From Rhodanobacteraceae bacterium (GTDB lineage Bacteria; Pseudomonadota; Gammaproteobacteria; Xanthomonadales; Rhodanobacteraceae): DNA of 22,759 nt. Below are positions 14,073 through 20,869 of this stretch, piece by piece. Under the pieces are notes generated by a model that was given only the letters and a program-made list of their open reading frames with translations, did not search any database and was not told where the DNA came from. Location of the stretch: the NCBI GenBank assembly GCA_025924775.1, contig JAICHS010000007.1, positions 1 through 22,759 on the forward strand, read 5' to 3'. A program made the position numbers and the translations under genes. Numbering within the stretch: position 1 is the first letter of the stretch; each line of letters begins with the position of its first letter.

Positions 14073-15476
14073 ATGACCTTCCGCACCCGCTTTGCCCCCA
14101 GCCCCACCGGTTTCCTGCACATCGGCGGAGCGCGCACCGCGCTGTATTGCTGGCTGGAGGCGCGCCATCGCGGCGGCCAGTTCATCCTGCGCATCGAGGA
14201 CACGGACCGCGAGCGCTCCACCGACGCCGCGGTGCAGGCCATCATCGACGGCATGCACTGGCTGGGGCTGGATCCGGACGAGGGTCCGTTCTACCAGACA
14301 CACAGGATGGACCGCTATCGCACCGTCGCGCAGCAGTTGCACGACGCGGGCAAGGCGTACTGGGCCTACGAATCCAAGGACGAGCTGGACGCCATGCGCG
14401 CGGCGATGAAGGAACGTGGCGAGAAGCCACGCTATGACGGCCGGGCCCGCGACGCCAGGCTGCCGTATCGCGACGATCCCAACCGCGTGCTGCGATTCCG
14501 GAATCCACAGTCGGGTTCGGTGGTGTTCGCGGACAAGATCAAGGGGCAGGTCGAGTGGGCCAACGCCGAGCTGGATGACTTCGTGATGGTGCGGCCGGAC
14601 GGCTTTCCCACCTACAACTTCGCGGTGGTGGTGGACGATCTGGACATGCGCATCACCCAGGTGATCCGGGGCGACGACCACGTCAACAACACCCCGCGCC
14701 AGGTCAATCTGTACGAGGCGCTGGGCGCGCCGGTGCCGGAGTTCGCGCACCTGCCGATGATCCTCGGCCCGGACGGGCAGAAGCTGTCCAAGCGCCACGG
14801 CGCGGTCGGCGTGATGCAGTACCGCGAGGACGGCTACCTGCCGCGGGCGCTATTGAATTACCTTGCCCGGCTCGGCTGGTCGCATGGTGACCAGGAGATT
14901 TTCAGTGTTCAGGAAATGATCGACCTGTTCGATATCGGCGACGTCAACCATTCGGCGGCGCGTTTCGATTTCGCGAAGCTGGGCTGGCTCAATCAGCACT
15001 ACATCAAGGAAGGCGATCCGGCGGAACTCGGCAAGGAGCTGGCGTGGCACCTGGCGCGCATGGGCCTGGATGCAACGCGCGGCCCCGATCCGGCCGAAGT
15101 CGTGCTGGCCTTGCGCGAACGTGCGCAGACGCTGAAGGCCATGGCCGCGCAGGCACGCTTCTGGTACGCCCCGATCGAGGCGTGGGACGACAAGGCGGTC
15201 AACAAGCACCTGCGCGCGGCCGGGGCGGTCGATGTCCTGCGGGCACTGCGCGCACGCCTGGCGCAGATGCAACCGTGGGCCCGCGAGGGCATCCACGCCG
15301 CGGTTGCCGAGCTGGCCGCCGAGCGCGGCATCGGCATGGGCAAGGTCGCGCAGCCGCTGCGGGTGGCGCTGACGGGCACCGCCGTGTCGCCGTCCATCGA
15401 AGACACGGTGTACCTGGCCGGGCGCGACGTCGCGCTGCGGCGCATCGAAGACGCGATTGCCCGCACGACAAACTGA
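14073..15476 (+). CDS. gltX: Glutamate--tRNA ligase
   Basis: 467 aa class I synthetase that charges tRNA-Glu. FAPSPTGFLHIGGARTAL at the N-terminus holds the HIGH-type motif (H16-I-G-G19), ILRIEDTDRERS follows, and KLSKR is at 237-241. The C-terminal helical anticodon-binding region is complete and ends DVALRRIEDAIAR. The region that carries a zinc-binding cysteine cluster in E. coli GluRS reads AYWAYESKDELDAMR, with no cysteine, so this is a zinc-free form. ATG 14073 gives the family N-terminus but has no clear Shine-Dalgarno; an open frame extends back to 13965. Confidence 0.98.
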   Translation: MTFRTRFAPSPTGFLHIGGARTALYCWLEARHRGGQFILRIEDTDRERSTDAAVQAIIDGMHWLGLDPDEGPFYQTHRMDRYRTVAQQLHDAGKAYWAYESKDELDAMRAAMKERGEKPRYDGRARDARLPYRDDPNRVLRFRNPQSGSVVFADKIKGQVEWANAELDDFVMVRPDGFPTYNFAVVVDDLDMRITQVIRGDDHVNNTPRQVNLYEALGAPVPEFAHLPMILGPDGQKLSKRHGAVGVMQYREDGYLPRALLNYLARLGWSHGDQEIFSVQEMIDLFDIGDVNHSAARFDFAKLGWLNQHYIKEGDPAELGKELAWHLARMGLDATRGPDPAEVVLALRERAQTLKAMAAQARFWYAPIEAWDDKAVNKHLRAAGAVDVLRALRARLAQMQPWAREGIHAAVAELAAERGIGMGKVAQPLRVALTGTAVSPSIEDTVYLAGRDVALRRIEDAIARTTN

Positions 15477-15535
15477 TCTCGTTCCGGACGCTGCGCGCCG
15501 GTGATCCGGAACTCCGTGACGTTTGGCGGCAAAGG

Positions 15536-15582
15536 TGCCGGATTCCGCCCGCGATCAAGCCGTGGACGGCCCCGGAATGACG
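15536..15582. repeat. Candidate dispersed intergenic repeat after gltX
   Basis: A phrase running from CCGGATTCCGCC to CCCCGGAATGACG has ATTCCG (15542-15547) and CGGAAT (15573-15578) as inverted ends. 'CGGAATGACG' style palindromic phrases are widespread in Xanthomonad intergenic DNA (recalled, not searched). It explains why the frame upstream of 15616 looks open without being coding. Confidence 0.4.
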
Positions 15583-15615
15583 AAGCTTGTGGCTGTACCG
15601 ATTCCGGATTCCCGC

Positions 15616-15921
15616 ATGCACGCACTGCTGCAAAAACTCCTGCAAGGCGTCGATCCCGCGACGCCCGGCGCGTTCTGGCGGTTGCTGCACAACCTGTTGG
15701 CGTTGGTGCCGTGGTGGCCGCTGGTCTGGTTCACCATCGCCTGCGCGGCGGTGGGTGCACTGATCGGCTGGTGGCGTGGGCGTGTTGCATTGGGCATCGT
15801 ATTGGGGCTGGTGGTGGGACCGGTCGCGTGGGTGGCGCTGTGGGCGTGGCCGCCGGGGCGTTACGGCCCCGCAAGGCGCCGGCTGGATGCACGGCAGGCC
15901 GCGACCGCAACGCGTGCCTGA
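15616..15921 (+). CDS. Small predicted inner-membrane protein
   Basis: 101 aa, no family recognised. Two transmembrane helices: about residues 27-47 (ALVPWWPLVWFTIACAAVGALIG) and 54-75 (ALGIVLGLVVGPVAWVALWAW), Trp-rich, with an Arg-rich cytoplasmic-looking linker (WWRGR) and tail. The start at ATG 15616 (MHALLQKLLQGVDP) is preferred; the in-frame ATG at 15577 lies inside the putative repeat. Neither has a strong ribosome binding site. It sits between gltX and zur in the same direction, 140 bp after gltX. Confidence 0.65.
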   Translation: MHALLQKLLQGVDPATPGAFWRLLHNLLALVPWWPLVWFTIACAAVGALIGWWRGRVALGIVLGLVVGPVAWVALWAWPPGRYGPARRRLDARQAATATRA

Positions 15922-16006
15922 GGTGGCGGTACGCGGGGCAGCGCGCTTGCAAAGCGGGCCGTGCGCCCCGACATGGGCCTAACACCGTGTGCATGTGCGC
16001 GGGCGC

Positions 16007-16012
16007 TAGAAT
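16007..16012 (+). promoter_or_regulatory. Probable zur -10 element (leaderless geometry)
   Basis: TAGAAT ends 6 nt before the zur ATG at 16019, so transcription would begin at or next to the start codon. No Shine-Dalgarno sequence exists between them. The -35 region around 15984-15989 is weak. Confidence 0.5.
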
Positions 16013-16018
16013 GCTTGC

Positions 16019-16495
16019 ATGGCCACTGCCCCCAAAGTTGCCCATCACCACCACCACGACGCCGCGGGCATCGTGCACGAAGTGGAGCGCGAGTGCGTGG
16101 CCCGCGGCCTGCGCCTGACGCCGTTGCGGCGCGAGGTGCTGGAACTGGTGGCCAAGGCGCGCAAGCCAGTCAAGGCTTACGACCTGCTGGAATCGCTGCG
16201 CGACAAGCACGCCGGCGCGGCACCGCCCACGGTCTATCGGGCGCTGGATTTCCTGCTGGAGAACGGCTTCATCCACAAGCTGGAGTCCATCAACGCGTTC
16301 GTGTTTTGCCAGCATCCAGCCGAGGCCCATCAGGTGCCGTTCCTGATTTGCGACGTGTGTGAAAGCGCGACCGAAGTGTGCGACGACGGGGCCATCGCGC
16401 ATCTCATCGAGCAACAGGCGCGGGGGTTCGGATTCCGCGCCAAGGCGCAGACGCTGGAAGTGCATGGCGTTTGCAAACGGTGCAGCGCCGCCTGA
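16019..16495 (+). CDS. zur: Zinc uptake regulator Zur (Fur family)
   Basis: 158-aa zinc-sensing repressor. The winged-helix DNA-binding domain spans about 17-90 (RLTPLRREVLELV, PPTVYRALDFLLENGFIHKLES). Structural zinc cysteines are C111, C114, C152 and C155 (CDVC and CKRC). The regulatory zinc ligands of E. coli Zur (H77, C88, H96, E111) correspond by alignment to H86, C97, H104 and E119, all present, which separates it from Fur. It begins with a natural run of five histidines at 9-13. Zur-like operator sequences occur upstream of the next two genes, supporting the assignment. Confidence 0.93.
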   Translation: MATAPKVAHHHHHDAAGIVHEVERECVARGLRLTPLRREVLELVAKARKPVKAYDLLESLRDKHAGAAPPTVYRALDFLLENGFIHKLESINAFVFCQHPAEAHQVPFLICDVCESATEVCDDGAIAHLIEQQARGFGFRAKAQTLEVHGVCKRCSAA

Positions 16496-16574
16496 GTTAT
16501 CGGCGGGGCGTTCTTTCCCTTGGAACTGTGTGGATGCCGAATGCGCGTGACGCGCGAGGTCGGGCACTTGGGTG

Positions 16575-16605
16575 TTGACAATTATATGATATATTATAAC
16601 ATAAC
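16575..16605 (+). promoter_or_regulatory. Zur-box operator and promoter of the TonB-dependent receptor
   Basis: A perfect -35, TTGACA (16575-16580), with a candidate -10 TAACAT (16597-16602, 16-nt spacer). Over the spacer and -10 lies ATGATATATTATAACAT (16586-16602); on the other strand it differs from the recalled gammaproteobacterial Zur core ATGTTATAATATAACAT by one base. Zn-Zur bound here would block polymerase. This is a striking AT-rich island in GC-rich DNA, 90 nt after zur. Confidence 0.82.
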
Positions 16606-16629
16606 GGTTCTACTTCAAATACCTTGCCC

Positions 16630-18801
16630 ATGCACCGGAAACTATCGGCCTCGTCCCTCACAGTCGCGCTTGGCTGCCTGATCCACACCGCGGCCTGTGC
16701 CGCACCGACCACCACCACGCTGCAGCACGCGCCGTCCATGACCGCGAGCCCGTCGCCCGCAGCCGTATCCACGGAAACCCCGGCGTTGACGCTCGATACG
16801 GTGCAGGTCAGCGCACGCCTTGATCGTGCGCGCAATGCGCTGTCGCCTGACACCGGTACCAGCCAGACCGTGTTCGACCGCAAAGCCATCCGGCAGCTGC
16901 CGCAGGGCGACAACACGCCGCTGAACCGGGTGCTGCTGCAGGCGCCCGGTGTCGTGCAGGATTCGTTCGGACAACTGCATGTGCGTGGCGACCATGCGAA
17001 CCTGCAATACCGGATCGACGGCATCATCATTCCCGAAAGCATCAGCGGCTTTGGCCAGACGCTGGACGTGCGTTCGATCGAATCGATGAAGTTCCTGACC
17101 GGCGCGCTGCCGGCGCAATTCGGCTATCGCACGGCCGGGGTGATCGACATCACCGCCAAGTCCGGCGCGGCGCTGGGCAATGGCGGTAGTTTCGGCCTGT
17201 ACGGCGGTTCATTCGGAACCCTCGAACCTAGCCTGGAACTGCACGGCAACCAAGGCCGCTGGTCGTACTACCTGGCCGCCGATTACCTGCAAAGCGACGT
17301 GGGTATCGAAAACCCCACGCCTTCGCGCCATGCCATCCATGACCACACCAACCAGTTCAAGACTTTCGGTTACGTGTCATACCTCGTCAACGCAACCACG
17401 CGCGCCGGCTTCTATTTCGGCACCACCGACAACCGGTTCCAGATACCCGCCAACCCGGGACAGCAGCCCGAATTTGCTTACGGCGACACCACGGCCTTCG
17501 ATTCCGCGGCCCTGCGCGAACGCCAGCGGGAGACCACGCGCTTCGGCGTGTTCAGCCTGCAGGGACACGCGGCCGACACGGATTACCGCATCGCGGTCGG
17601 CCAACGTTACACCGGCGTCGACTTCCAGCCGGACGTGATCGGCGACCTGATGTTCAACGGCGTGGCCTCCGTGGTGGCCCGCGGCAACCGTGCCAATACC
17701 CTGCAGCTGGATTTCTCGACACCGCTGGGCGCCGCGCACCTGTTGCGCTACGGCCTGTACGTGGCTCGCGAAAGCGCCGCGTCCAGCAACGATTCGCTGG
17801 TGTTCCCGGCGAATGCGGATGGCGAACAGACTTCGACCACGCCGTTCGCGGTCGTGGATGACCATCGCAAGCGGGCGCGCACCGTGGGGGCCTACGTGCA
17901 GGACCAATGGCAGGTCGCGGATGCGCTGGTGGTCAACTACGGCCTGCGCGCCGACCGCTACGACGCCTGGGTGAACGAAGGCCAGCTGAGCCCACGCGTC
18001 GGCCTGGTCTGGAACGCCACGGCGGATACCGCGATCCACGCGGGCTATGCGCGCTACTTCACGCCGCCGGACACGGAATTGATCGCGCCCACCGATATCG
18101 CGCTGTACGCGGGCACGACCAACGCGCTGCCGAGCGACCGGTCCGGCGACGTGAAAGCCGAGCGCTCCAACTATTTCGACGTCGGGGTTTCGCGCAAGCT
18201 TGGCCGGCATTGGACGCTCGGGCTCGATGCCTACGCACGGCGCGTCAACTATCTGCAGGACGAGGGCCAGTTTGGCGCGGCGCTGGTGTTCTCGCCGTTC
18301 AACTACGCGCGCGGCAGGGTGCACGGCGTGGAGTTTTCCGCCAGCTACGCCAACGGCGCGTGGAACGGCTACTTCAATGTCGCGCAAAGCCGCGCGCTGG
18401 GGAAGGGCGTCATCTCGGGGCAATACAACTTTGATGCGGATGAGCTCGCCTGGATCGACACCCACTGGGTCCACCTCGACCACGACCAGAAGCTCGAAGC
18501 CTCCGGTGGCCTGACCTGGGCCATCAATGCCGATACCCGCGTCGGTGGCGATTTCGTCTATGGCAGTGGCCTGCGGCGCGGTTTCGCCAATACCGCGTCG
18601 CTGCCACCGTATTTCCAGTTGAACCTGAGCCTGCAGCGCGGCTTGCGGCTGCCGCACCTGGGCAAACTGGATATGCGCCTGGCCATCATCAATGCGCTGG
18701 ATCGCACGTACGCGTTGCGCGATGGCTCCGGCATCGGCGTCGGCGCCCCGCAGTACGGCCCGCGGCGTGGGCTGTACCTCGGCTTTACCCGGGATTTCTG
18801 A
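16630..18801 (+). CDS. TonB-dependent outer-membrane receptor, probable zinc uptake (ZnuD-like)
   Basis: 723 aa. Signal peptide about 1-25, a possible TonB box LDTVQVSA (55-62), a plug domain (about 75-185, QTVFDRKAIRQLP...VRGDHANLQYRIDGI...SGFGQTLDVRSIESMKFLTGALPAQFGYRTAGVIDI), then the beta-barrel ending in a terminal phenylalanine (LGFTRDF), as expected for Omp insertion. Energy would come from TonB-ExbBD. His/Asp-rich loops HAIHDH (234-239) and HWVHLDHD (612-619) are candidate metal-capturing segments like those of ZnuD. The substrate is inferred as zinc from the Zur box and from zur next door. ATG 16630 is chosen over TTG 16624; no ribosome binding site is evident. Confidence 0.92.
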   Translation: MHRKLSASSLTVALGCLIHTAACAAPTTTTLQHAPSMTASPSPAAVSTETPALTLDTVQVSARLDRARNALSPDTGTSQTVFDRKAIRQLPQGDNTPLNRVLLQAPGVVQDSFGQLHVRGDHANLQYRIDGIIIPESISGFGQTLDVRSIESMKFLTGALPAQFGYRTAGVIDITAKSGAALGNGGSFGLYGGSFGTLEPSLELHGNQGRWSYYLAADYLQSDVGIENPTPSRHAIHDHTNQFKTFGYVSYLVNATTRAGFYFGTTDNRFQIPANPGQQPEFAYGDTTAFDSAALRERQRETTRFGVFSLQGHAADTDYRIAVGQRYTGVDFQPDVIGDLMFNGVASVVARGNRANTLQLDFSTPLGAAHLLRYGLYVARESAASSNDSLVFPANADGEQTSTTPFAVVDDHRKRARTVGAYVQDQWQVADALVVNYGLRADRYDAWVNEGQLSPRVGLVWNATADTAIHAGYARYFTPPDTELIAPTDIALYAGTTNALPSDRSGDVKAERSNYFDVGVSRKLGRHWTLGLDAYARRVNYLQDEGQFGAALVFSPFNYARGRVHGVEFSASYANGAWNGYFNVAQSRALGKGVISGQYNFDADELAWIDTHWVHLDHDQKLEASGGLTWAINADTRVGGDFVYGSGLRRGFANTASLPPYFQLNLSLQRGLRLPHLGKLDMRLAIINALDRTYALRDGSGIGVGAPQYGPRRGLYLGFTRDF

Positions 18802-18836
18802 ACGGACAGCACTGCCACTAGCCCTCCAACGTGGGA

Positions 18837-18853
18837 ATGTTATAATGTTTCAC
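18837..18853 (+). promoter_or_regulatory. Second Zur-like site overlapping a perfect -10
   Basis: ATGTTATAATGTTTCAC: the left 10 bases are identical to the reverse strand of the first site (14 of 17 overall) and match 13 of 17 of the recalled Zur core. It includes TATAAT (18841-18846), a consensus -10, so binding would occlude the promoter. No strong -35 is visible upstream. It lies 73 nt before the MerC-like gene. Confidence 0.6.
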
Positions 18854-18925
18854 GAGTCTGCTGGGCGGTGCTTCAGGTACGGGGACGCGGTGCATCCGGC
18901 CGCTTCCGACGAGGATGGAACTTTC

Positions 18926-19390
18926 ATGCAAGTGAACGCGTCTGCCATTGGCTCGGTCTCGGTGCTGCCGACCCCGGCTTCGTCGCCACGCCGCTTCGCG
19001 ACGCTGGTTGACCGCGTTGGTGCAACCGCCTCGTTGTTGTGCGCCGTGCACTGCATCCTGCTGCCGTTCGTGCTGGCGCTGTTGCCGCTGATCGGTCTGG
19101 AATTCCTGGCCGGACACACGTTCGAACGCGTCTTCGTGGCGTGTGCGGCCGTACTCGCCGGTACCAGCGTCCTGGTGGGGTACCGTCGTCATCGGCAGCC
19201 GCGAGCGTTGTTCCTGATGATCCCCGGGATCGCGTTGCTGCTGTCGGGGGTTACCGTCGACCTGAATACGCACGTGCTGGTCCACACCCTGTGCGTCGTC
19301 ACCGGCGGGGTACTGGTAGCCAGCGCCCACGTCACCAACCTGGTGTTGACACACCGTTGGCAGCATGCCGGCTGCGCCCACGGCGTGTAG
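18926..19390 (+). CDS. MerC-domain integral membrane protein
   Basis: 154 aa with four predicted transmembrane helices (about 34-54, 69-86, 95-111, 118-138). The MerC family (mercury-transport inner-membrane proteins) is recognised from VDRVGATASLLCAVHCILLPFVLALLPLIGL and the following helices. Helix 1 carries C39-x3-C43 with H42 between them, and the C-terminus has H143, H147, C150 and H152, a possible metal site. ATG 18926 has GGA at 18917-18919; an in-frame ATG at 18845 falls inside the Zur-like site and is rejected. No other mer genes are present. With the Zur-like operator and the zinc receptor upstream, zinc handling is more likely than mercury transport (inference). Confidence 0.85.
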   Translation: MQVNASAIGSVSVLPTPASSPRRFATLVDRVGATASLLCAVHCILLPFVLALLPLIGLEFLAGHTFERVFVACAAVLAGTSVLVGYRRHRQPRALFLMIPGIALLLSGVTVDLNTHVLVHTLCVVTGGVLVASAHVTNLVLTHRWQHAGCAHGV

Positions 19391-19538
19391 CGCGACAACC
19401 CTCGCAAGCGGCCACCCATGCGGGATCGCCGCGCCAGCCGTTGCCCCGACACATCCGGGCATCCGTGCGGCGGTCGCCGTGGCGATCGCGTGCGCGCGGT
19501 GATTGTGTAACGCGCACCGGGCTGCTTAGGCTGCGCGG
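19391..19538. promoter_or_regulatory. Spacer with tentative CDF promoter
   Basis: A 148-bp GC-rich gap. TAGGCT (19527-19532) ends 6 nt before the CDF ATG, and TTGTGT (19503-19508) is 18 nt upstream of it. The hexamer match is modest, but the spacing repeats that seen at zur and the MerR gene. No Zur-like sequence is visible here, so the exporter is probably not in the Zur regulon. Confidence 0.35.
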
Positions 19539-20483
19539 ATGGCGCACGCTGACATCCATACGCACGGACATTTGCACCACGGTGGCAGTCGCGGCCGGCT
19601 GGCGTTCGCGTTTGCACTGACCTGCGTGATCCTCGTCGTCGAGGCGCTGGGCGGTTGGTGGTCCGGTTCGCTGGCATTGCTGGCCGATGCCGCGCACATG
19701 CTGGTCGACGCCGGTGCCCTTGCGTTGGCCTGGGCCGCGTCGGTATTCGCGCTGCGGCCCGCGGACGCACGCCGCAGTTTCGGTTACGCACGCATGGAAG
19801 TGCTGGCCGGATTCGTCAACGCGCTGGTGCAGCTGTTGCTGGTCGTGGGGATTGTGTATGAAGCCATCCGGCGCCTGCTGGAGTTGGAGAGCGTCCACAT
19901 CCAGTCGGGCGTGATGCTGCTGGTCGCGGTGGTGGGGCTGGTGGTGAACGCCATCGTGCTGCGCAGCCTGCACGAGCACGACCACGACAACCTCAACACC
20001 GCCGGCGCACGGTTGCACGTGTTCGGCGACCTGCTGGGCTCGGTCGCGACGGTGCTGGCGGCGGTGCTGGTGCGCTATCTCGATTGGGCGTGGGCCGATC
20101 CGGCGCTGTCGCTGCTGGTGTCGCTGCTGATCCTGCGGGGTGCATTCGTGCTGCTGCGGCGCTGCGCCCACATCCTGCTGGAAGGCGTGCCGGAAGGCGT
20201 CGCGCCGGACGCGATCCGGATCGCGCTGGCCACCGCCGATCCGTCGATTGCCGAAGTGCACCACCTGCACGTGTGGCAAATCGCGTCCGGTTCGCGCATG
20301 GCGACCCTGCACGCACGGCTGCGGCAAGGCGGTGACGCGCAGCAGGCGTTGCGCGCCATCCAGCGCATGTTGCACGAGCGGTTTGCCATTAGTCATGTCA
20401 CGGTGCAGATCGAATCCAGCGAATGCGTGGACCTGGAGTCCGATTGCGAGGAACCAGGGGCTCCGCACCATCACACAGGATGA
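19539..20483 (+). CDS. Cation diffusion facilitator, probable zinc exporter (CzcD/ZitB type)
   Basis: 314 aa proton-coupled antiporter of the inner membrane with six transmembrane helices and a cytoplasmic C-terminal domain (about 205-300, containing VHHLHVWQI). The transport site is formed by H53 and D57 (LADAAHMLVDAG, TM2) and H160 and D164 (HVFGDLLGS, TM5), the HD-HD pattern of zinc-preferring members. Histidines are abundant in the N-terminus (H3, H7, H9, H11, H13, H14), in the HEHDHD loop (145-150) and at the end (HHH). ATG 19539 has no Shine-Dalgarno. Together with zur and the receptor it makes an import/export pair for zinc. Confidence 0.95.
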   Translation: MAHADIHTHGHLHHGGSRGRLAFAFALTCVILVVEALGGWWSGSLALLADAAHMLVDAGALALAWAASVFALRPADARRSFGYARMEVLAGFVNALVQLLLVVGIVYEAIRRLLELESVHIQSGVMLLVAVVGLVVNAIVLRSLHEHDHDNLNTAGARLHVFGDLLGSVATVLAAVLVRYLDWAWADPALSLLVSLLILRGAFVLLRRCAHILLEGVPEGVAPDAIRIALATADPSIAEVHHLHVWQIASGSRMATLHARLRQGGDAQQALRAIQRMLHERFAISHVTVQIESSECVDLESDCEEPGAPHHHTG

Positions 20484-20621
20484 CGGCCAGTCCACTCCGC
20501 GGTGGCCGCCACCGCAAGCCGGCCAGCCGCCGGCCCGATTGCGACGACGGTCCGCCGCCGTGCTGGTAACATGCGGGCAACCGCGCGTCGCGCGGATTCC
20601 ACACCACCATCAGGAACCGAC

Positions 20622-20813
20622 ATGGGCAAGGGCGACAAGAAGACACGCAAGGGCAAGATCTACGCAGGCAGCCACGGCAACACCCGCGTGCACTCGCCGA
20701 AATCGAAATCGGCGGTCAAGGCCACCGCCAGCAAGGCGGCCACCAGGCCCGTCGTCCGCGCGCCGGCCAAGAAGGCGGCGGTGAGGAAAGCTGCGCCGAA
20801 AAAGACCGCCTGA
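20622..20813 (+). CDS. 30S ribosomal protein THX-like, with Lys/Ala-rich tail
   Basis: 63 aa. The N-terminus MGKGDKKTRKGKIYAGSHGNTR closely follows Thermus ribosomal protein Thx (MGKGDRRTRRGKIW...GK.R), a 26-residue peptide in the 30S head. Residues 25-63 are an extra Lys/Ala/Pro/Val tail (KAATRPVVRAPAKKAAVRKAAPKK) like those of histone H1-like bacterial proteins, suggesting RNA or DNA contact. AGGAA (20612-20616) sits 5 nt before the ATG. TAACAT (20567-20572) could be its -10. It ends 25 nt before a strong terminator, so it is probably monocistronic. Confidence 0.85.
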   Translation: MGKGDKKTRKGKIYAGSHGNTRVHSPKSKSAVKATASKAATRPVVRAPAKKAAVRKAAPKKTA

Positions 20814-20837
20814 TCCGTTCACCATGCGTTTCGGCAG

Positions 20838-20861
20838 AGGCCCCGTTCGCGGGGCCTTTTT
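20838..20861 (+). terminator. Intrinsic terminator of the THX-like gene
   Basis: AGGCCCCG (20838-20845), tetraloop TTCG, CGGGGCCT (20850-20857), T-run 20857-20861. It ends 8 nt before the hutI stop, so on the other strand it may also serve the convergent hut transcript. Confidence 0.95.
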
Positions 20862-20869
20862 GCTGCAGC

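Noticed and set aside
12310..14076. 588-codon open frame on the plus strand
   Set aside because: Shadow of the Atm1-type transporter, which has complete Walker and signature motifs on the minus strand.
17377..18657. 426-codon open frame on the minus strand
   Set aside because: Antisense to the TonB-dependent receptor; no domain recognised.
18845..18925. N-terminal extension of the MerC-like gene starting at ATG 18845
   Set aside because: That ATG is inside the Zur-like site and the -10, lacks a ribosome binding site, and the extra residues are not MerC-like.
20484..20621. Longer THX-like protein starting at 20502
   Set aside because: The extension is unlike the family, whereas ATG 20622 has AGGAA upstream and gives the exact family N-terminus.
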